Shown: one piece after another, positions 1 through 9,114 of the stretch
How positions within the stretch are numbered: position 1 is the stretch's first letter
Layout: each line of letters starts with the position of its first letter
NCBI GenBank assembly: GCA_019750095.1
Contig: JAIEOW010000085.1
Coordinates: forward strand, 1 to 64,000
Source of the DNA: Phycisphaerales bacterium
GTDB taxonomy: Bacteria > Planctomycetota > Phycisphaerae > Phycisphaerales > UBA1924
Direction of reading: 5' to 3'
Length of the DNA stretch: 64,000 nucleotides
The notes under the pieces: model-generated
Told to the model about the DNA's origin: nothing
Database searches by the model: none
The model's input: only the letters and a program-made list of their open reading frames with translations
Translations under genes and position numbers: made by a program

Positions 1-505
1 CCTGCGTTTGCCTAATTCCCACTACCCTTTCATCCCTCGCCCCCTTTTTGCTTTGTTCCCACGACCCCTCTTTGCCCCCCCCCCCCCCGTCCCCATAAAT
101 CCGCCCCTCCCGCCGCCGCGGCAACGATCGACGCGATTTCGCGCAAGGGTCGCAGGTCCAAATAGCCCGACGATGCTCCGCGTCAGCCACGCCGAGCCCC
201 GCGGCGCGACCACTTTGCTCCGCGGCGCGACCACCGAGCTCTTTGGCGTGACCACTTTGCTCCGCGGCGTGACCACCGAGGTCTTCGTCGTGGCAACTTT
301 GCTCCGCGGCGCGACCACAGCGGAGCCCGGCGCAACCACAGCGAAGCCCGAAGGAGCTGCCCGGATCGCTGACCGTGTGGTCCAAGTGCCTTGAGCGGGG
401 GTGCCGGGGGCGGCAGCCCTGGCATCGGCAAATCTCCCGCGTGCCTGTTGCTTTACGGCGCGTTACCATGCCTCCGATCCCCCCTCGCACGGACGCGGAA
501 TCTCT
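1..505. other. Left-edge non-coding region with homopolymer and repeats
   Basis: No convincing gene is seen before the start at 506. The stretch holds pyrimidine-rich DNA, an uninterrupted run of 14 C at about 75-88, and the 21-bp tandem repeat array listed separately. An open frame at 8-394 exists but is mostly Pro-rich translation of simple sequence plus the repeat array, so it is not called. The C run is long enough to be prone to slippage or sequencing error. Confidence 0.6.
199..345. repeat. Degenerate 21-bp tandem repeat array
   Basis: About seven units of roughly 21 bp follow each other, with a shared core like GGCGCGACCAC and alternating ends (TTTGCT or CGAGCT). Some units differ at several bases. 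Because 21 is a multiple of 3, one forward frame reads as a heptapeptide repeat of the type LRGATTE, but no gene context supports translation. The array lies about 160 bp upstream of the restriction-modification gene. Confidence 0.7.
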
Positions 506-3500
506 ATGGCGAAGAAGAAGCTTGCAGAACAAGGCAATCCCAGGCTCTTCGAGCAGCAAGAACGCGCTCTGGATCGCCGCATCCGCCGCCAGCGGGCGCT
601 CTTTATCCCCCGATATCTCCGCGAAGCCGCCGCCAATCAGCAGCTTTCCGACACCGCGCAGGACAAGGCCCACGCTATCGCTGTGCGATGGGCCGACCTT
701 GAATCCTCCGGCCAACTCGCCAAGCACAAAGAAACCTCGATCGACACCCAGTTCCTTGACCAGCTCTTCGGCGAGGGACTCGGGTACGCCGAGAAGACGC
801 AAAGCCCGTCGGGCTGGCAACTGGAGCACAAGTACACCGTGCCCGGTATCGGCACCGCCGGTGCCGCCTTCGGCGACTTTCCCGGTGCCAAGAGTCCAAC
901 CGTCGTGGTGGAACTCAAGGACGCCCAGAACGACATCGACCGCGACAGGTCCAACGGCCGCACGGCCGTCCAGCAGTGCTGGGACTACCTCAACGCCCTC
1001 CCCGAATGCCCGTGGGGCATCGTGTCCAACTTTTCGCTCATCCGCCTCTATCACAAGAGCAAGGGCAACCTCGCCTACGAAGAGTTCACGCTCCAGGAAC
1101 TCCGCGACCGCGACCGCTTCAATGAGTTCTATGTGCTCTTTGAGCGCGGCGGGCTTCTGCGTTCGCAACTCGGGCAACTACCGCGCGCGACGTCACTTCT
1201 CGAAAAGACCCAGAAGCGGCAGAAAGATGTCGGGGACGACCTCTACAAGTCGTACCAGTACCAGCGACTCCGCCTCATCGAGCACTTGAAGCTCCGAGAG
1301 GGCAAGCCCCTCGACGAAGCCATCCGCATTGCCCAGAAGCTGCTTGACCGCATCATCTTCATCGCTTTCTGCGAGGATCGTGGGCTTCTGCCCGAGAAGT
1401 GCTTAGAGCGGGCGGCCACCGCCCTGCCCGCGTTTAGCCGCGTGACCAACCCACGCTGGCACAACTTCCTCGGGCTCTTCCACGCCGTCGATCAGGGCGG
1501 GAGCGTCAAGCCCGTGATCAACGCCTTCAACGGCGGGCTCTTCGCCCCCGATTCCGAGATCGACGACCTTGAACTCGATGATGAGCCGTGGACCATCGGG
1601 TTCAAGGGCTTTGGAGACTTCGACTTCTCAGAGGAAGTCAACGTCGAAGTCCTCGGGCACCTGTTCGAACGCTCCATCACCGAGCTTGAGAAGCTCCGCG
1701 TCGGCGGGCTCTTCGCCCTCAAAGCAAACTCGGATCCCGCAGTGGCAACAGACTCGCGCCAGTGGCGAGAGAAGCATGCCAAGCGAAAACCCGCGATTGG
1801 GGACGATGATGGTGTCGACTCTCCGCTGTCCAAAATGCCCAAGAGCGCGCAGCGCAAGCGCTTCGGCATCTACTACACGCCCCCGGCCTTTACCGGCCTC
1901 ATCGTCGAGCGCACCGTCGATGCCCTCGTGCGCGACCGCTTCGCGGCCCTGGCCAAGACGCACAAGGTCGATCCCGAATCCCGCGAGACACAAGACCCTA
2001 AGCGCCTCCGCGCGTACTGGACCGCCTGTCTCGAATGCCTGAAGGCCCTCACCATCTGCGATCCCGCCTGCGGTTCGGGCGCCTTCCTCATCCGCGCCTA
2101 CGACGCGATGGATGCCCACTACAAGGCCGTCGTCCACGGCTTGGGTGGGGCAGGCGTCCCACCTGCCGAGCTCGCCGCTATCGAAGACTCGATCCCCGAT
2201 CTGATCCTCGGGAGCAACCTCTACGGCGTAGACCTTTCCCGCGAGGGCGTCGAGATCACGCAACTTGCCCTGTGGATCCGCTCCGCCCGCGCCGGCAAGA
2301 CGCTGATGGACCTGTCCAAGCACATCGTCCACGGCAACTCGCTCGTGACCGATCCGTCGGTGGACCCGCACGCCTTGGACTGGGCCAAGACCTTCCCGCA
2401 GGTCTTCGGCTCTGGCTCGGGTACCCCCACGCTCCGCGTGGGGATCGAAGGCAAGAAACCCCACGCGGAGCGTGGGGGTACCCAAGGCGGGTTTGACTGC
2501 GTCATCGGCAACCCGCCGTGGGAGCGGGTCAAGGTACAGGACCGCGAGTTCTTCTCCCTCACCGACCCCGTCACTGCGCAGGCCGTGAGCGCATCGGACC
2601 GCAAGAAGCGGATCGCCGCGATGCCCACAGCCGCGCCCGAGTTGCACGAGTCGTACCTCGCCGCCCGCGACCGCGCCCAGAAAATGCTCGATTATGCACG
2701 CGGCTCGAACCGCTACCCGCTCACCGGCAAGGGCGACGTGAACCTGTACATGCTCTTCGCCGAACTCGCCCGCTCGATCGTGGCCCCGGCGGGCATGGCG
2801 GGCCTGCTGGTCCCCTCGGGCATCGCCACCGACGACACGACAAAGGAGTTTTTCAACGACCTCATGGACCGCAAGGCCTTGGTGAGTCTCTACGACTTCG
2901 AGAACAAGGAAGGCCACTTCGAGGACGTGCATCGCTCCTTCAAGTTCACCGCCCTCGTCTTTGGCGGCGGCGACAAGCAGACCGAACAGGCCGACTTTGT
3001 CTTCTTCGCCCGCGACGTGGACGAAGCCGCCGAGAGCAACAAGCAGCGGCATATCGCCCTCACCGCGGCGGACATGAAGCTGCTGAACCCCAACACCAAG
3101 ACCTGCCCCATTTTCCGCACCCGCCGGGACGCGAACCTGACCCGCGCGATCTACAAGCGCGTCCCGATCCTCATCGACGAGAACAGGAAGACAGGCGGCA
3201 ACCCGTGGGGGATCAAGTTCCTCCGCATGTTCGACCAGACCAACGACGCCGGGCATTTCTACGAGGGCAAGGTCTGGGAGAAGAAGGGGTACAAACTCCA
3301 GGGCAACATCTACGCCAAGACCAAGGTCCGCGCTCTGCCTTTGTACGAAGCCAAGATGGTGCAAGCCTTCGACCACCGGGCCGCAAGTGTGGTGGTGGAG
3401 GACGACAACTGGGTGCGGCAGGGCCAGAAGTCCGAAACCTCCCTCGTGCAGCACGCCAACCCCGAGTTCGCCGTCCTGCCCCGGTGGTGGGTCGCGGAAG

Positions 3501-4168
3501 ACGTGGTTGAGAAGACGATGGCGGAACAACCCGGCAACAAGCCGTGGTTCATGGGCTTCAAGGACATCACCAGCGCGACCAACGAACGGACCATGATCTC
3601 CGCGTTTGTGCCCCGGGCCGCCATCACCAACAAGTTCGTGCTGATGCTTACCGACGCGGAGCCACGCCGGCACGCCTGCTTGCTGGGCAACTTCAACTCG
3701 TTCGTCTTCGACTACGTGACGCGGCAGAAGATCGGAGCCATCACGCTCAACTTCTTCATCGTCGAACAGCTCCCCACGCTCCCCCCCGACACCTACGCCG
3801 ACAAGTGCCCGTGGTCAAAGAGAGAGACTCTCGAAAACTGGATCAGCGAGCGAGTCCTCAAACTCTCCTGCACCGCCGAGGACATGCTCCCGCTCGCCAA
3901 GGCCTGTGATTTTAAGGGCAGCCGGGGCGACGGCGTCCACATCTGGAAGGAACAGGAGCGGGCCGACCTCCGCGCCGAACTCGACGCCGCCTTCTTCCAC
4001 CTCTACGGCATCGAGCGCGACGACGCCGAGTACATGCTCAGCACCTTCACCGGCACAGGCTTCATCAAGCCCGACGACCGCGGGGATGGCGGCCCAGCCT
4101 GGGAACGCGGCTCCATCGGCGAAGCCGTGCTCGACGCCTATGACGCACTGGCCGCACACGGGAAGTAA
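506..4168 (+). CDS. Type IIG-like restriction enzyme / N6-adenine methyltransferase
   Basis: A single polypeptide of 1220 aa that probably both cuts and methylates DNA (Eco57I/type IIG-like architecture). A PD-(D/E)xK-type nuclease signature is visible near the N terminus: D124 in FGDFPG, then E136-L-K138 in VVVELKD. The methyltransferase part opens with KRFGIYYTP near residue 452. The SAM-binding motif DPACGSGAF is at 519-527 and the catalytic NPPW at 669-672, the gamma-class N6A order. The remaining C-terminal ~500 residues should contain target recognition. The start at 506 (MAKKK) was chosen over an upstream in-frame start at 401 because the extra 35 residues look non-coding. No separate specificity subunit or helicase is adjacent. 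A perfect palindrome is embedded in frame just before NPPW. The target sequence cannot be predicted. Confidence 0.88.
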   Translation: MAKKKLAEQGNPRLFEQQERALDRRIRRQRALFIPRYLREAAANQQLSDTAQDKAHAIAVRWADLESSGQLAKHKETSIDTQFLDQLFGEGLGYAEKTQSPSGWQLEHKYTVPGIGTAGAAFGDFPGAKSPTVVVELKDAQNDIDRDRSNGRTAVQQCWDYLNALPECPWGIVSNFSLIRLYHKSKGNLAYEEFTLQELRDRDRFNEFYVLFERGGLLRSQLGQLPRATSLLEKTQKRQKDVGDDLYKSYQYQRLRLIEHLKLREGKPLDEAIRIAQKLLDRIIFIAFCEDRGLLPEKCLERAATALPAFSRVTNPRWHNFLGLFHAVDQGGSVKPVINAFNGGLFAPDSEIDDLELDDEPWTIGFKGFGDFDFSEEVNVEVLGHLFERSITELEKLRVGGLFALKANSDPAVATDSRQWREKHAKRKPAIGDDDGVDSPLSKMPKSAQRKRFGIYYTPPAFTGLIVERTVDALVRDRFAALAKTHKVDPESRETQDPKRLRAYWTACLECLKALTICDPACGSGAFLIRAYDAMDAHYKAVVHGLGGAGVPPAELAAIEDSIPDLILGSNLYGVDLSREGVEITQLALWIRSARAGKTLMDLSKHIVHGNSLVTDPSVDPHALDWAKTFPQVFGSGSGTPTLRVGIEGKKPHAERGGTQGGFDCVIGNPPWERVKVQDREFFSLTDPVTAQAVSASDRKKRIAAMPTAAPELHESYLAARDRAQKMLDYARGSNRYPLTGKGDVNLYMLFAELARSIVAPAGMAGLLVPSGIATDDTTKEFFNDLMDRKALVSLYDFENKEGHFEDVHRSFKFTALVFGGGDKQTEQADFVFFARDVDEAAESNKQRHIALTAADMKLLNPNTKTCPIFRTRRDANLTRAIYKRVPILIDENRKTGGNPWGIKFLRMFDQTNDAGHFYEGKVWEKKGYKLQGNIYAKTKVRALPLYEAKMVQAFDHRAASVVVEDDNWVRQGQKSETSLVQHANPEFAVLPRWWVAEDVVEKTMAEQPGNKPWFMGFKDITSATNERTMISAFVPRAAITNKFVLMLTDAEPRRHACLLGNFNSFVFDYVTRQKIGAITLNFFIVEQLPTLPPDTYADKCPWSKRETLENWISERVLKLSCTAEDMLPLAKACDFKGSRGDGVHIWKEQERADLRAELDAAFFHLYGIERDDAEYMLSTFTGTGFIKPDDRGDGGPAWERGSIGEAVLDAYDALAAHGK
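2419..2483. repeat. Perfect 25-bp inverted repeat inside the methyltransferase gene
   Basis: Two 25-bp arms (2419-2443 and 2459-2483) are exact reverse complements around a 15-bp loop. The core is CCCCACGCTCCGCGTGGGG. The element stays in frame and codes for about 21 extra residues (GTPTLRVG...PHAERGGT) between FPQVF and GGFDCVIGNPPW. In related enzymes these two segments usually lie close together (family knowledge). It looks like a dispersed palindromic element inserted into a surface loop. Confidence 0.9.
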
Positions 4169-4218
4169 CTCGAATCCTCTGCCCCTCCGAGGCGGTCCCG
4201 CGCGGAGGAGGCGTTTTC

Positions 4219-4263
4219 CACGGGTCGCGCCCGCGGCCCCCCGACGCGCGGGCTTCACCCGTG
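4219..4263. repeat. Nested hairpin in convergent intergenic region
   Basis: CACGGGT at 4219-4225 pairs with ACCCGTG at 4257-4263. GCCCGCG at 4229-4235 pairs with CGCGGGC at 4247-4253. It sits between the convergent methyltransferase gene and phoR and resembles other dispersed palindromes of the window. It could also end transcription, although no T-tract follows. Confidence 0.5.
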
Positions 4264-4416
4264 GCTACAGCCCGTGGGGGGGCGCTCCGTTGGGGCGAAG
4301 ACGCGGAGCGTCGGAGCCGGTCGCTCCCGCTCGGCGAAGTCCTTGGCCGTCGTCGTCCTCGCGTCCGCCCCTCACCCCCGCACCCCGCACCTCCCACGCC
4401 CCTCTCCACAACGGGC

Positions 4417-5967
4417 CTATGCCCCGGCTTTGAACTTCAGCACGCGACCATCGCCCTCTTGTCCCGGCTCCACGGTCGCCGGAAACTCCACGTACACCGT
4501 CGTCCCCTGGCCCCACACGCTGCTCAGTCCGACGCGGCCGTGCAGGGCCTTGGCGGCGTGCTTGACGATGGACAGGCCAAGCCCCGTGCCGCGCTTCCAG
4601 CTTGGGCCGCCGCCGGTGCGGGCGGGGTCCACCTGGTAATAGCGCTCGAAGACGCGTTCCTGCTGGTTCAGCGGGATGCCGATGCCCTTGTCGATCACCT
4701 CAAAGCGCACCACCGCCGGATGCGGACCCGACTGCTCGGCGGGCGATCGTGCGGTGCGCGAGACCTCGGCCTCGACCACGCTGCCCACAACGCGCACAGT
4801 CGTGTTCTCGCTCGCAAACTTCGTCGCGTTCTCAACCAGATTCCGCAGGATCAGCATCAGCAGCTTGCGGTCGGTCCGCAGCCCTTCAAGCTCGTCCTCA
4901 AACTCAAACACCAGCGTCAGCTTGCGCTCGGTGCAGGCAAGCTCGGCCAAGGTCTTCAGCGTGCGCTCCAGTTCATCCAGATCGATCCGCTCGATCTTCA
5001 GCGGCACGTCCGGCGATTCCAGCCGAGAGAGGTCCAGCAGATCGCGCAGCATCTCCTCCAGCCGCTCGGCGTGCGAAAGGATCATCCCGCGCAACCGCTC
5101 GCTCATCTTCGGATCGTCGCCGGTGGCCTCCAGCGTCTCCGCAGCGGTGCGGATCGCCGCGACGGGTGTGCGCAGCTCGTGGCTGGCGTTGGCGACAAAG
5201 TCGGTCTTCACCTGCACGGCCTGATCCAGTTCGGTGACATCGCGCAGCACGATCACCGCGCCGAAGACGCCCTCACCCCACGCCGCGGGCACCGGCGATG
5301 CCGACACCTGGAACGTCCGCTGTCCGATCGGCGTCACCACGCGCACGCGGCCGCGCCGAACCTGCCCGGCCTTGGCCAGTGCGTGCATCTCAAGTATGTC
5401 CGCGCTCGTGAAGATGTCGCGGATGTTCCGGCCGATGAGTCCCTTCTCGACACCATCGGGCCCGCCATTCAGCACCAGCTGTGTCGAGCGCGAGCAGAGG
5501 ATCACGCGATCTTCGTTGTCGGTCGCTAGCAGCGGCTCATCCATGGCGTCGATGAGCGCTTCAAGGTTGCGGCTGTTTTTCGCCGCCTGCTTGATCTGCG
5601 CCTGAAACCGATCCCCGAGATCACGCAGCGAGCCCGCGAGCGGCTTGAGATCTCCCGGCACGTCCTCCTCTGCGACGACGCTTCCGAGAGCCGATCCGCC
5701 GGACATGGGTCGGCTGGCCTTGAGCATCTCGCTCGCGGCACGTTCGAGCGCGGCCAGGGCGCGCCGCTCGCGCCGTGCTTGCCAGGTGACAGCGACCAGC
5801 CCGATGATGGCCGACATCGCGATCGTCGCCGCCGCCGTCGGGGCATCCATGTTCAGACCCACGGCCGTGAGCCCACCGGCGGCGACAATCGCCACCGAGG
5901 CCACGGCTACCCAAAGCGTGGCCGCGATGGAAACACTCGATGATTTCTGTCCCTGTTGGTCCAACAT
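4417..5967 (-). CDS. phoR: PhoR-like sensor histidine kinase
   Basis: Membrane histidine kinase of 516 aa, the likely partner of the response regulator just upstream on the same strand (16-nt gap). Two membrane segments lie at roughly residues 13-35 and 45-62, followed by a linker. A PAS-like domain starts near LEALIDAMDEPLL. A HisKA domain holds the phospho-accepting H263 in NASHELRTP. A C-terminal HATPase contains the N, G1 and G2-type motifs (NLVENATKFA, DKGIGIP, GTGLGLSIVKH). The start at 5967 (MLDQQGQ) avoids a long overlap with the regulator gene. Phosphate sensing is inferred from the PhoB-like partner and the adjacent phosphate-type porin. Confidence 0.85.
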   Translation of the reverse strand: MLDQQGQKSSSVSIAATLWVAVASVAIVAAGGLTAVGLNMDAPTAAATIAMSAIIGLVAVTWQARRERRALAALERAASEMLKASRPMSGGSALGSVVAEEDVPGDLKPLAGSLRDLGDRFQAQIKQAAKNSRNLEALIDAMDEPLLATDNEDRVILCSRSTQLVLNGGPDGVEKGLIGRNIRDIFTSADILEMHALAKAGQVRRGRVRVVTPIGQRTFQVSASPVPAAWGEGVFGAVIVLRDVTELDQAVQVKTDFVANASHELRTPVAAIRTAAETLEATGDDPKMSERLRGMILSHAERLEEMLRDLLDLSRLESPDVPLKIERIDLDELERTLKTLAELACTERKLTLVFEFEDELEGLRTDRKLLMLILRNLVENATKFASENTTVRVVGSVVEAEVSRTARSPAEQSGPHPAVVRFEVIDKGIGIPLNQQERVFERYYQVDPARTGGGPSWKRGTGLGLSIVKHAAKALHGRVGLSSVWGQGTTVYVEFPATVEPGQEGDGRVLKFKAGA

Positions 5968-5983
5968 CGCCGCGGGTGCCCTG

Positions 5984-6715
5984 TCAGCGTTCCTGCCCCT
6001 CGGCCTCCAGCGCCATGCCCTCGGCGGCCTCGTCGAAAAGATACCCCACGCCGCGGATCGTGCGAATCTTCGCCCCACACGTGAGCAGTTTCTTGCGGAT
6101 CGCTGCAACGTGCACGTCAATCGTCCGCGTCGTGACCAGCACGTCGGGCCCCATCGCGGTGTACATCAGATCCGCGCGACTGAGGACTTTCCCTTTGCCG
6201 CGAACCAGCGCAACGAGAATGCGAAACTCGGTCAGGGTGAGCTTGATCGGCTCGCCATGGACGGTGACCTCGTGCGTCGCCAGATCGATCTGCACACCGG
6301 CGACTTCCAGACGATCGGACTGTTCCGAGCGATCGGACCGAGAACGCCGCAGCATCGCCTCCACGCGGGCCAGCAGCACCTTCATGGAGAACGGCTTGGT
6401 CACATAATCATCGGCGCCGACCTGAAGCCCCGAAACCTGATCCGCCTCCTCGGCCTTCGCGGTCAATAAGAGGATGGGTGTCTGGGTGGTCTTCGGATGT
6501 GTCCGCATCTGCCGAGCGATCTGCAGGCCGTTCATCTGCGGGAGCATGATGTCCAGGATCGCCAGATCCGGGCCGATCTCCAGGATTCGCCGAAGCCCCG
6601 ACGCGCCGTCGCGGCAGGTCTCCACGTCATACCCGGCCTTGCGCAGGTTGTATGACAAAAGCTCGGCCAGGTCGGCCTCGTCTTCAACCACAATGATGCG
6701 CTTGGCGGTGCTCAT
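5984..6715 (-). CDS. phoB: PhoB/OmpR-family response regulator
   Basis: Transcription regulator of 243 aa. The receiver domain shows the acidic pair in VVEDEAD, phospho-acceptor D55 in DLAILDIMLP, and conserved K107 in DYVTKPFS. The C-terminal half is a winged-helix DNA-binding domain of the OmpR/PhoB type (LTLTEFRILVALV, then TIDVHVAAIRKKL and TIRGVGYLF). It is transcribed with the histidine kinase and points away from the porin gene at 7302, the usual layout for a phosphate-starvation switch. The PhoB name is a homology-by-eye call; other OmpR-family regulators look similar. Confidence 0.85.
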   Translation of the reverse strand: MSTAKRIIVVEDEADLAELLSYNLRKAGYDVETCRDGASGLRRILEIGPDLAILDIMLPQMNGLQIARQMRTHPKTTQTPILLLTAKAEEADQVSGLQVGADDYVTKPFSMKVLLARVEAMLRRSRSDRSEQSDRLEVAGVQIDLATHEVTVHGEPIKLTLTEFRILVALVRGKGKVLSRADLMYTAMGPDVLVTTRTIDVHVAAIRKKLLTCGAKIRTIRGVGYLFDEAAEGMALEAEGQER

Positions 6716-7301
6716 ACAGAAGACAATCCTCTGGCTCAGCTTGGATCAGGCAAGCAGCAAAGGTGCCAAATGGCGGTCTTTACACAAAGTTCGCACTGTG
6801 ATAGGCATGCGTCTGGGGACAAAGAGGGCGGAAATAGCGCATAGATTGCGCAAAATGCCGGGGAAAACGCAAAAGGTGGCCCAAGTTTGGTGCGGATGCT
6901 CCAGAGCGGTCGAAAAAAAGCCGCAAGTGAGTTTGCGTTTGCTAAGCTTGGCGGGTAGCATCGCCACCCCGAGCGGCTGAAAGGCCGATGAGATCGGGTG
7001 TCAGGGTCGCTTGACGAAGTGGACACTGACGGGCTTTTGCGGATGCTCGGATGAAATGTGGGGTAGCCCTCACACAAAGTCCGAGAAGAGGTGTCGGCCA
7101 AATCGTGGCCGATGACCAGAGCGGATCGAAGCAGTTGTTTCCGAATGTTCATCGTGGGGAGTTGTCCTCCCCAAAAGGTCGCAACGGGTGGAAACGTCTT
7201 CAGGGTGGTGGGGTCGTTGTAGATCACAGTTTGGGGCGCACGGAGACGGCGCCTCGTCACACCGGTTCACAGTGTTCCTAGAAAGAAAAAGGAGTCTCAG
7301 A
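6716..7301. promoter_or_regulatory. Divergent control region between phoB and the porin gene
   Basis: This 586-bp gap must hold promoters for both directions. The short motif CACAAAGT[TC]CG occurs twice (6784-6793 TTCG form; about 7073-7083 TCCG form) and may be a regulator site. On the porin side, two clean hairpins lie in the probable leader: TCGGCCA/TGGCCGA at 7094-7112 and TGGGGAG/CTCCCCA at 7155-7173. No textbook Pho box was recognised, and no gene is seen in the gap. Confidence 0.4.
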
Positions 7302-8594
7302 ATGAAGGTCAAGGGTCTCTTGATGCTCGCCGGTGCGGCCCTGAGCGTGTCGGGCGCTGCCGCCCTCGCTCAGTCGCAGTCCTCCGACGAGGTCCGCGCG
7401 GTCGTCGCCGAGATGCTCAGCGACGCCGAGACGCGTTCCAGCCTCCTCGCCGGCGGCGATGCTGGCCACGACGGCTCGGACTTTTTCATCGCGGGCGACG
7501 GCTTCCGCCTGAACGTCGGCGGTCAGCTCCAGTTCCGCTATGTCCTCAACTTCCGTGACGATGACGCGACGGCTGCCCCGAACGGGCGTCCGAACGACGA
7601 CTTCACCCACGGGTTCCAGACCCGTCGCACTCGCTTCGACATCGACGGCGAGCTGAACAAGGACTGGTTCTTCCGCGTCCGCTTCCGCAACGACAACGGC
7701 GACTCGGCCTCGGTCGATTACGCCTACGCCGGCTACAAGTTCGCCAACGGCCTCAAGGCCACCTGGGGCCAGTTCAAGCTGCCCCTTCTCCGCGAGGAGA
7801 TGGTCTCCAGCGCCAAGCAGCTCGCGGCTGAGCGTTCGCTCACCAACGGCGCGTACACGCAGGGCTTCAGCCAGGGCATCCAGCTCTCCTATGAGCAGGA
7901 AAACTGGCGCGGGTTCGTCGCCTTCTCCGACGGCCTGAACTCCATCAACACCGATTTCATCGAGTCTGAGAATACCGGCGGTTTCGGGACCCGTGGCCAG
8001 GCCGAGTACGCGGTCACCGCCCGCGGCGAGTTCCTCTTCAGCGGCAACTTCAAGCAGTTCGAGGACTTCACCAGCGCGAAGGGCTCTGACTTCGGGTTCC
8101 TCCTCGGTGCCGCCGTCCACTGGCAGCAGTCCGACAACACCTCTACGGTGAATGATCCGGATCGCGACACCCTCGAGTACACGGTCGACGCTTCGCTCGA
8201 GGGCGATAGCTGGAACATCTTCGGCGCGTTCATCGGCCGCTACCAGGAAGACTCCGTCACCTCTGCGGCTTCGCAGGACTTCAATGACTTCGGCGCGGTC
8301 GTCCAGGGTGGTTGGCGTTTCGCTGAGAACACCGAACTCTTCGCTCGCTGGGACGCGATCTTCGCCGACAGCGACCGTGGCTTCTCCGAGGACACCTACA
8401 ACTTCCTCACCGTCGGTCTGAACCAGTACTACGCCGGGCACGCCGCCAAGGCCACGCTCGACGTCGTCTGGTCGTTTGAGAACACCAGCGACCTCGCCGT
8501 CTTCAACAGCCTCCCCAACACGGGCGTCGGCATCATCGGCCAGACCGATGAGAACGAAGTCGCCATCCGCCTGCAGTTCCAACTCCTGTTCTAA
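7302..8594 (+). CDS. Phosphate-selective porin (OprO/OprP-like)
   Basis: Outer-membrane beta-barrel of 430 aa. A signal peptide spans about residues 1-23 (MKVKGLLMLAGAALSVSGAAALAQ). The mature part shows the porin O/P pattern: VGGQLQFRYV, FQTRRTRFDIDGEL, WFFRVRF, YAYAGYKF, and the C-terminal FQLLF ending in phenylalanine, typical of barrels. Start at 7302 is supported by AAAGGAG at 7288-7294. Family knowledge suggests passage of phosphate or polyphosphate, which fits the divergent phoB-phoR pair. Substrate specificity is not proven by sequence. A strong intrinsic terminator follows. Confidence 0.85.
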   Translation: MKVKGLLMLAGAALSVSGAAALAQSQSSDEVRAVVAEMLSDAETRSSLLAGGDAGHDGSDFFIAGDGFRLNVGGQLQFRYVLNFRDDDATAAPNGRPNDDFTHGFQTRRTRFDIDGELNKDWFFRVRFRNDNGDSASVDYAYAGYKFANGLKATWGQFKLPLLREEMVSSAKQLAAERSLTNGAYTQGFSQGIQLSYEQENWRGFVAFSDGLNSINTDFIESENTGGFGTRGQAEYAVTARGEFLFSGNFKQFEDFTSAKGSDFGFLLGAAVHWQQSDNTSTVNDPDRDTLEYTVDASLEGDSWNIFGAFIGRYQEDSVTSAASQDFNDFGAVVQGGWRFAENTELFARWDAIFADSDRGFSEDTYNFLTVGLNQYYAGHAAKATLDVVWSFENTSDLAVFNSLPNTGVGIIGQTDENEVAIRLQFQLLF

Positions 8595-8651
8595 TCCAAC
8601 AGGTCCGGAACCAAAGCGAGCGACCTACACGCTCGACAACATGCTCCTTCA

Positions 8652-8690
8652 GCCGGCCGATCCCTCGGGATCGGCCGGTTCTTTTTGTTC
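8652..8690 (+). terminator. Intrinsic terminator of the porin gene
   Basis: GCCGGCCGATCC pairs with GGATCGGCCGG(T) around a short loop and is followed by TTCTTTTTG, about 60 nt after the porin stop codon. Confidence 0.9.
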
Positions 8691-8790
8691 ACTGCATTCC
8701 ACTGGGGGAGGGGTGGTGCCCGTCGGACCGTGCGTGCATCGCTCACAGGCCGAGATGAGATGGTGCTTGGGCGAGATCCTGTGTCATCGC

Positions 8791-9114
8791 ATGCAGATCA
8801 ACGGCGTCACATTCCCGAAGGACCTGATCGCGGTCTTCTGCCAGCGCCACGGCATCGCCTGGCTGTCGCTCTTTGGCAGCATCCTTCGGCCTCCGTCCTC
8901 AGAGGGCGGGTACGGGTTTCGCCCGACAAGCGATGTTGACATGCTCATCGAGTTTCTGCCGGGCCGAACGCCTGGCCACCTCGCCATTTCCGCAATGCAG
9001 ATCGAGCTCTCGGAGATGATCGGGCGCGAGGTGGACCTTCGAACGCCTCTGGAAATCTCACGCTACTTCCGCAAAGAGGTCTTGCGCGAGGCGAGGATGC
9101 TCCATGCCGCGTGA
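8791..9114 (+). CDS. mntA: MntA-like minimal nucleotidyltransferase (antitoxin type)
   Basis: Small protein of 107 aa with the polymerase-beta-type nucleotidyltransferase signature: G29-S30 in LFGSILRP, then D48-x-D50 in TSDVDMLIEF. In MNT-HEPN toxin-antitoxin pairs such proteins add AMP to the HEPN toxin and neutralise it (family knowledge). The downstream frame overlaps the stop by 11 nt and starts like a HEPN protein but is cut short. A start at 8755 is also possible; 8791 gives the common family length. A short insertion (PPSSEGGYG) between GS and DxD makes the loop longer than usual. Confidence 0.75.
   Translation: MQINGVTFPKDLIAVFCQRHGIAWLSLFGSILRPPSSEGGYGFRPTSDVDMLIEFLPGRTPGHLAISAMQIELSEMIGREVDLRTPLEISRYFRKEVLREARMLHAA

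Noticed and set aside
8-394. 128-codon frame with heptapeptide repeats at the left edge
   Set aside because: Mostly translation of a homopolymer and tandem DNA repeats, with no start signal or neighbour that supports a gene.
401-505. Extended N terminus of the restriction-methyltransferase
   Set aside because: The 35 extra residues (PGAAALASANLPRACC...) look like translated spacer; the MAKKK start at 506 is more natural.
1628-3673. Open frame of 681 codons antisense to the methyltransferase gene
   Set aside because: The sense strand carries all nuclease and methyltransferase motifs; the antisense product is low-complexity and has no recognisable family.
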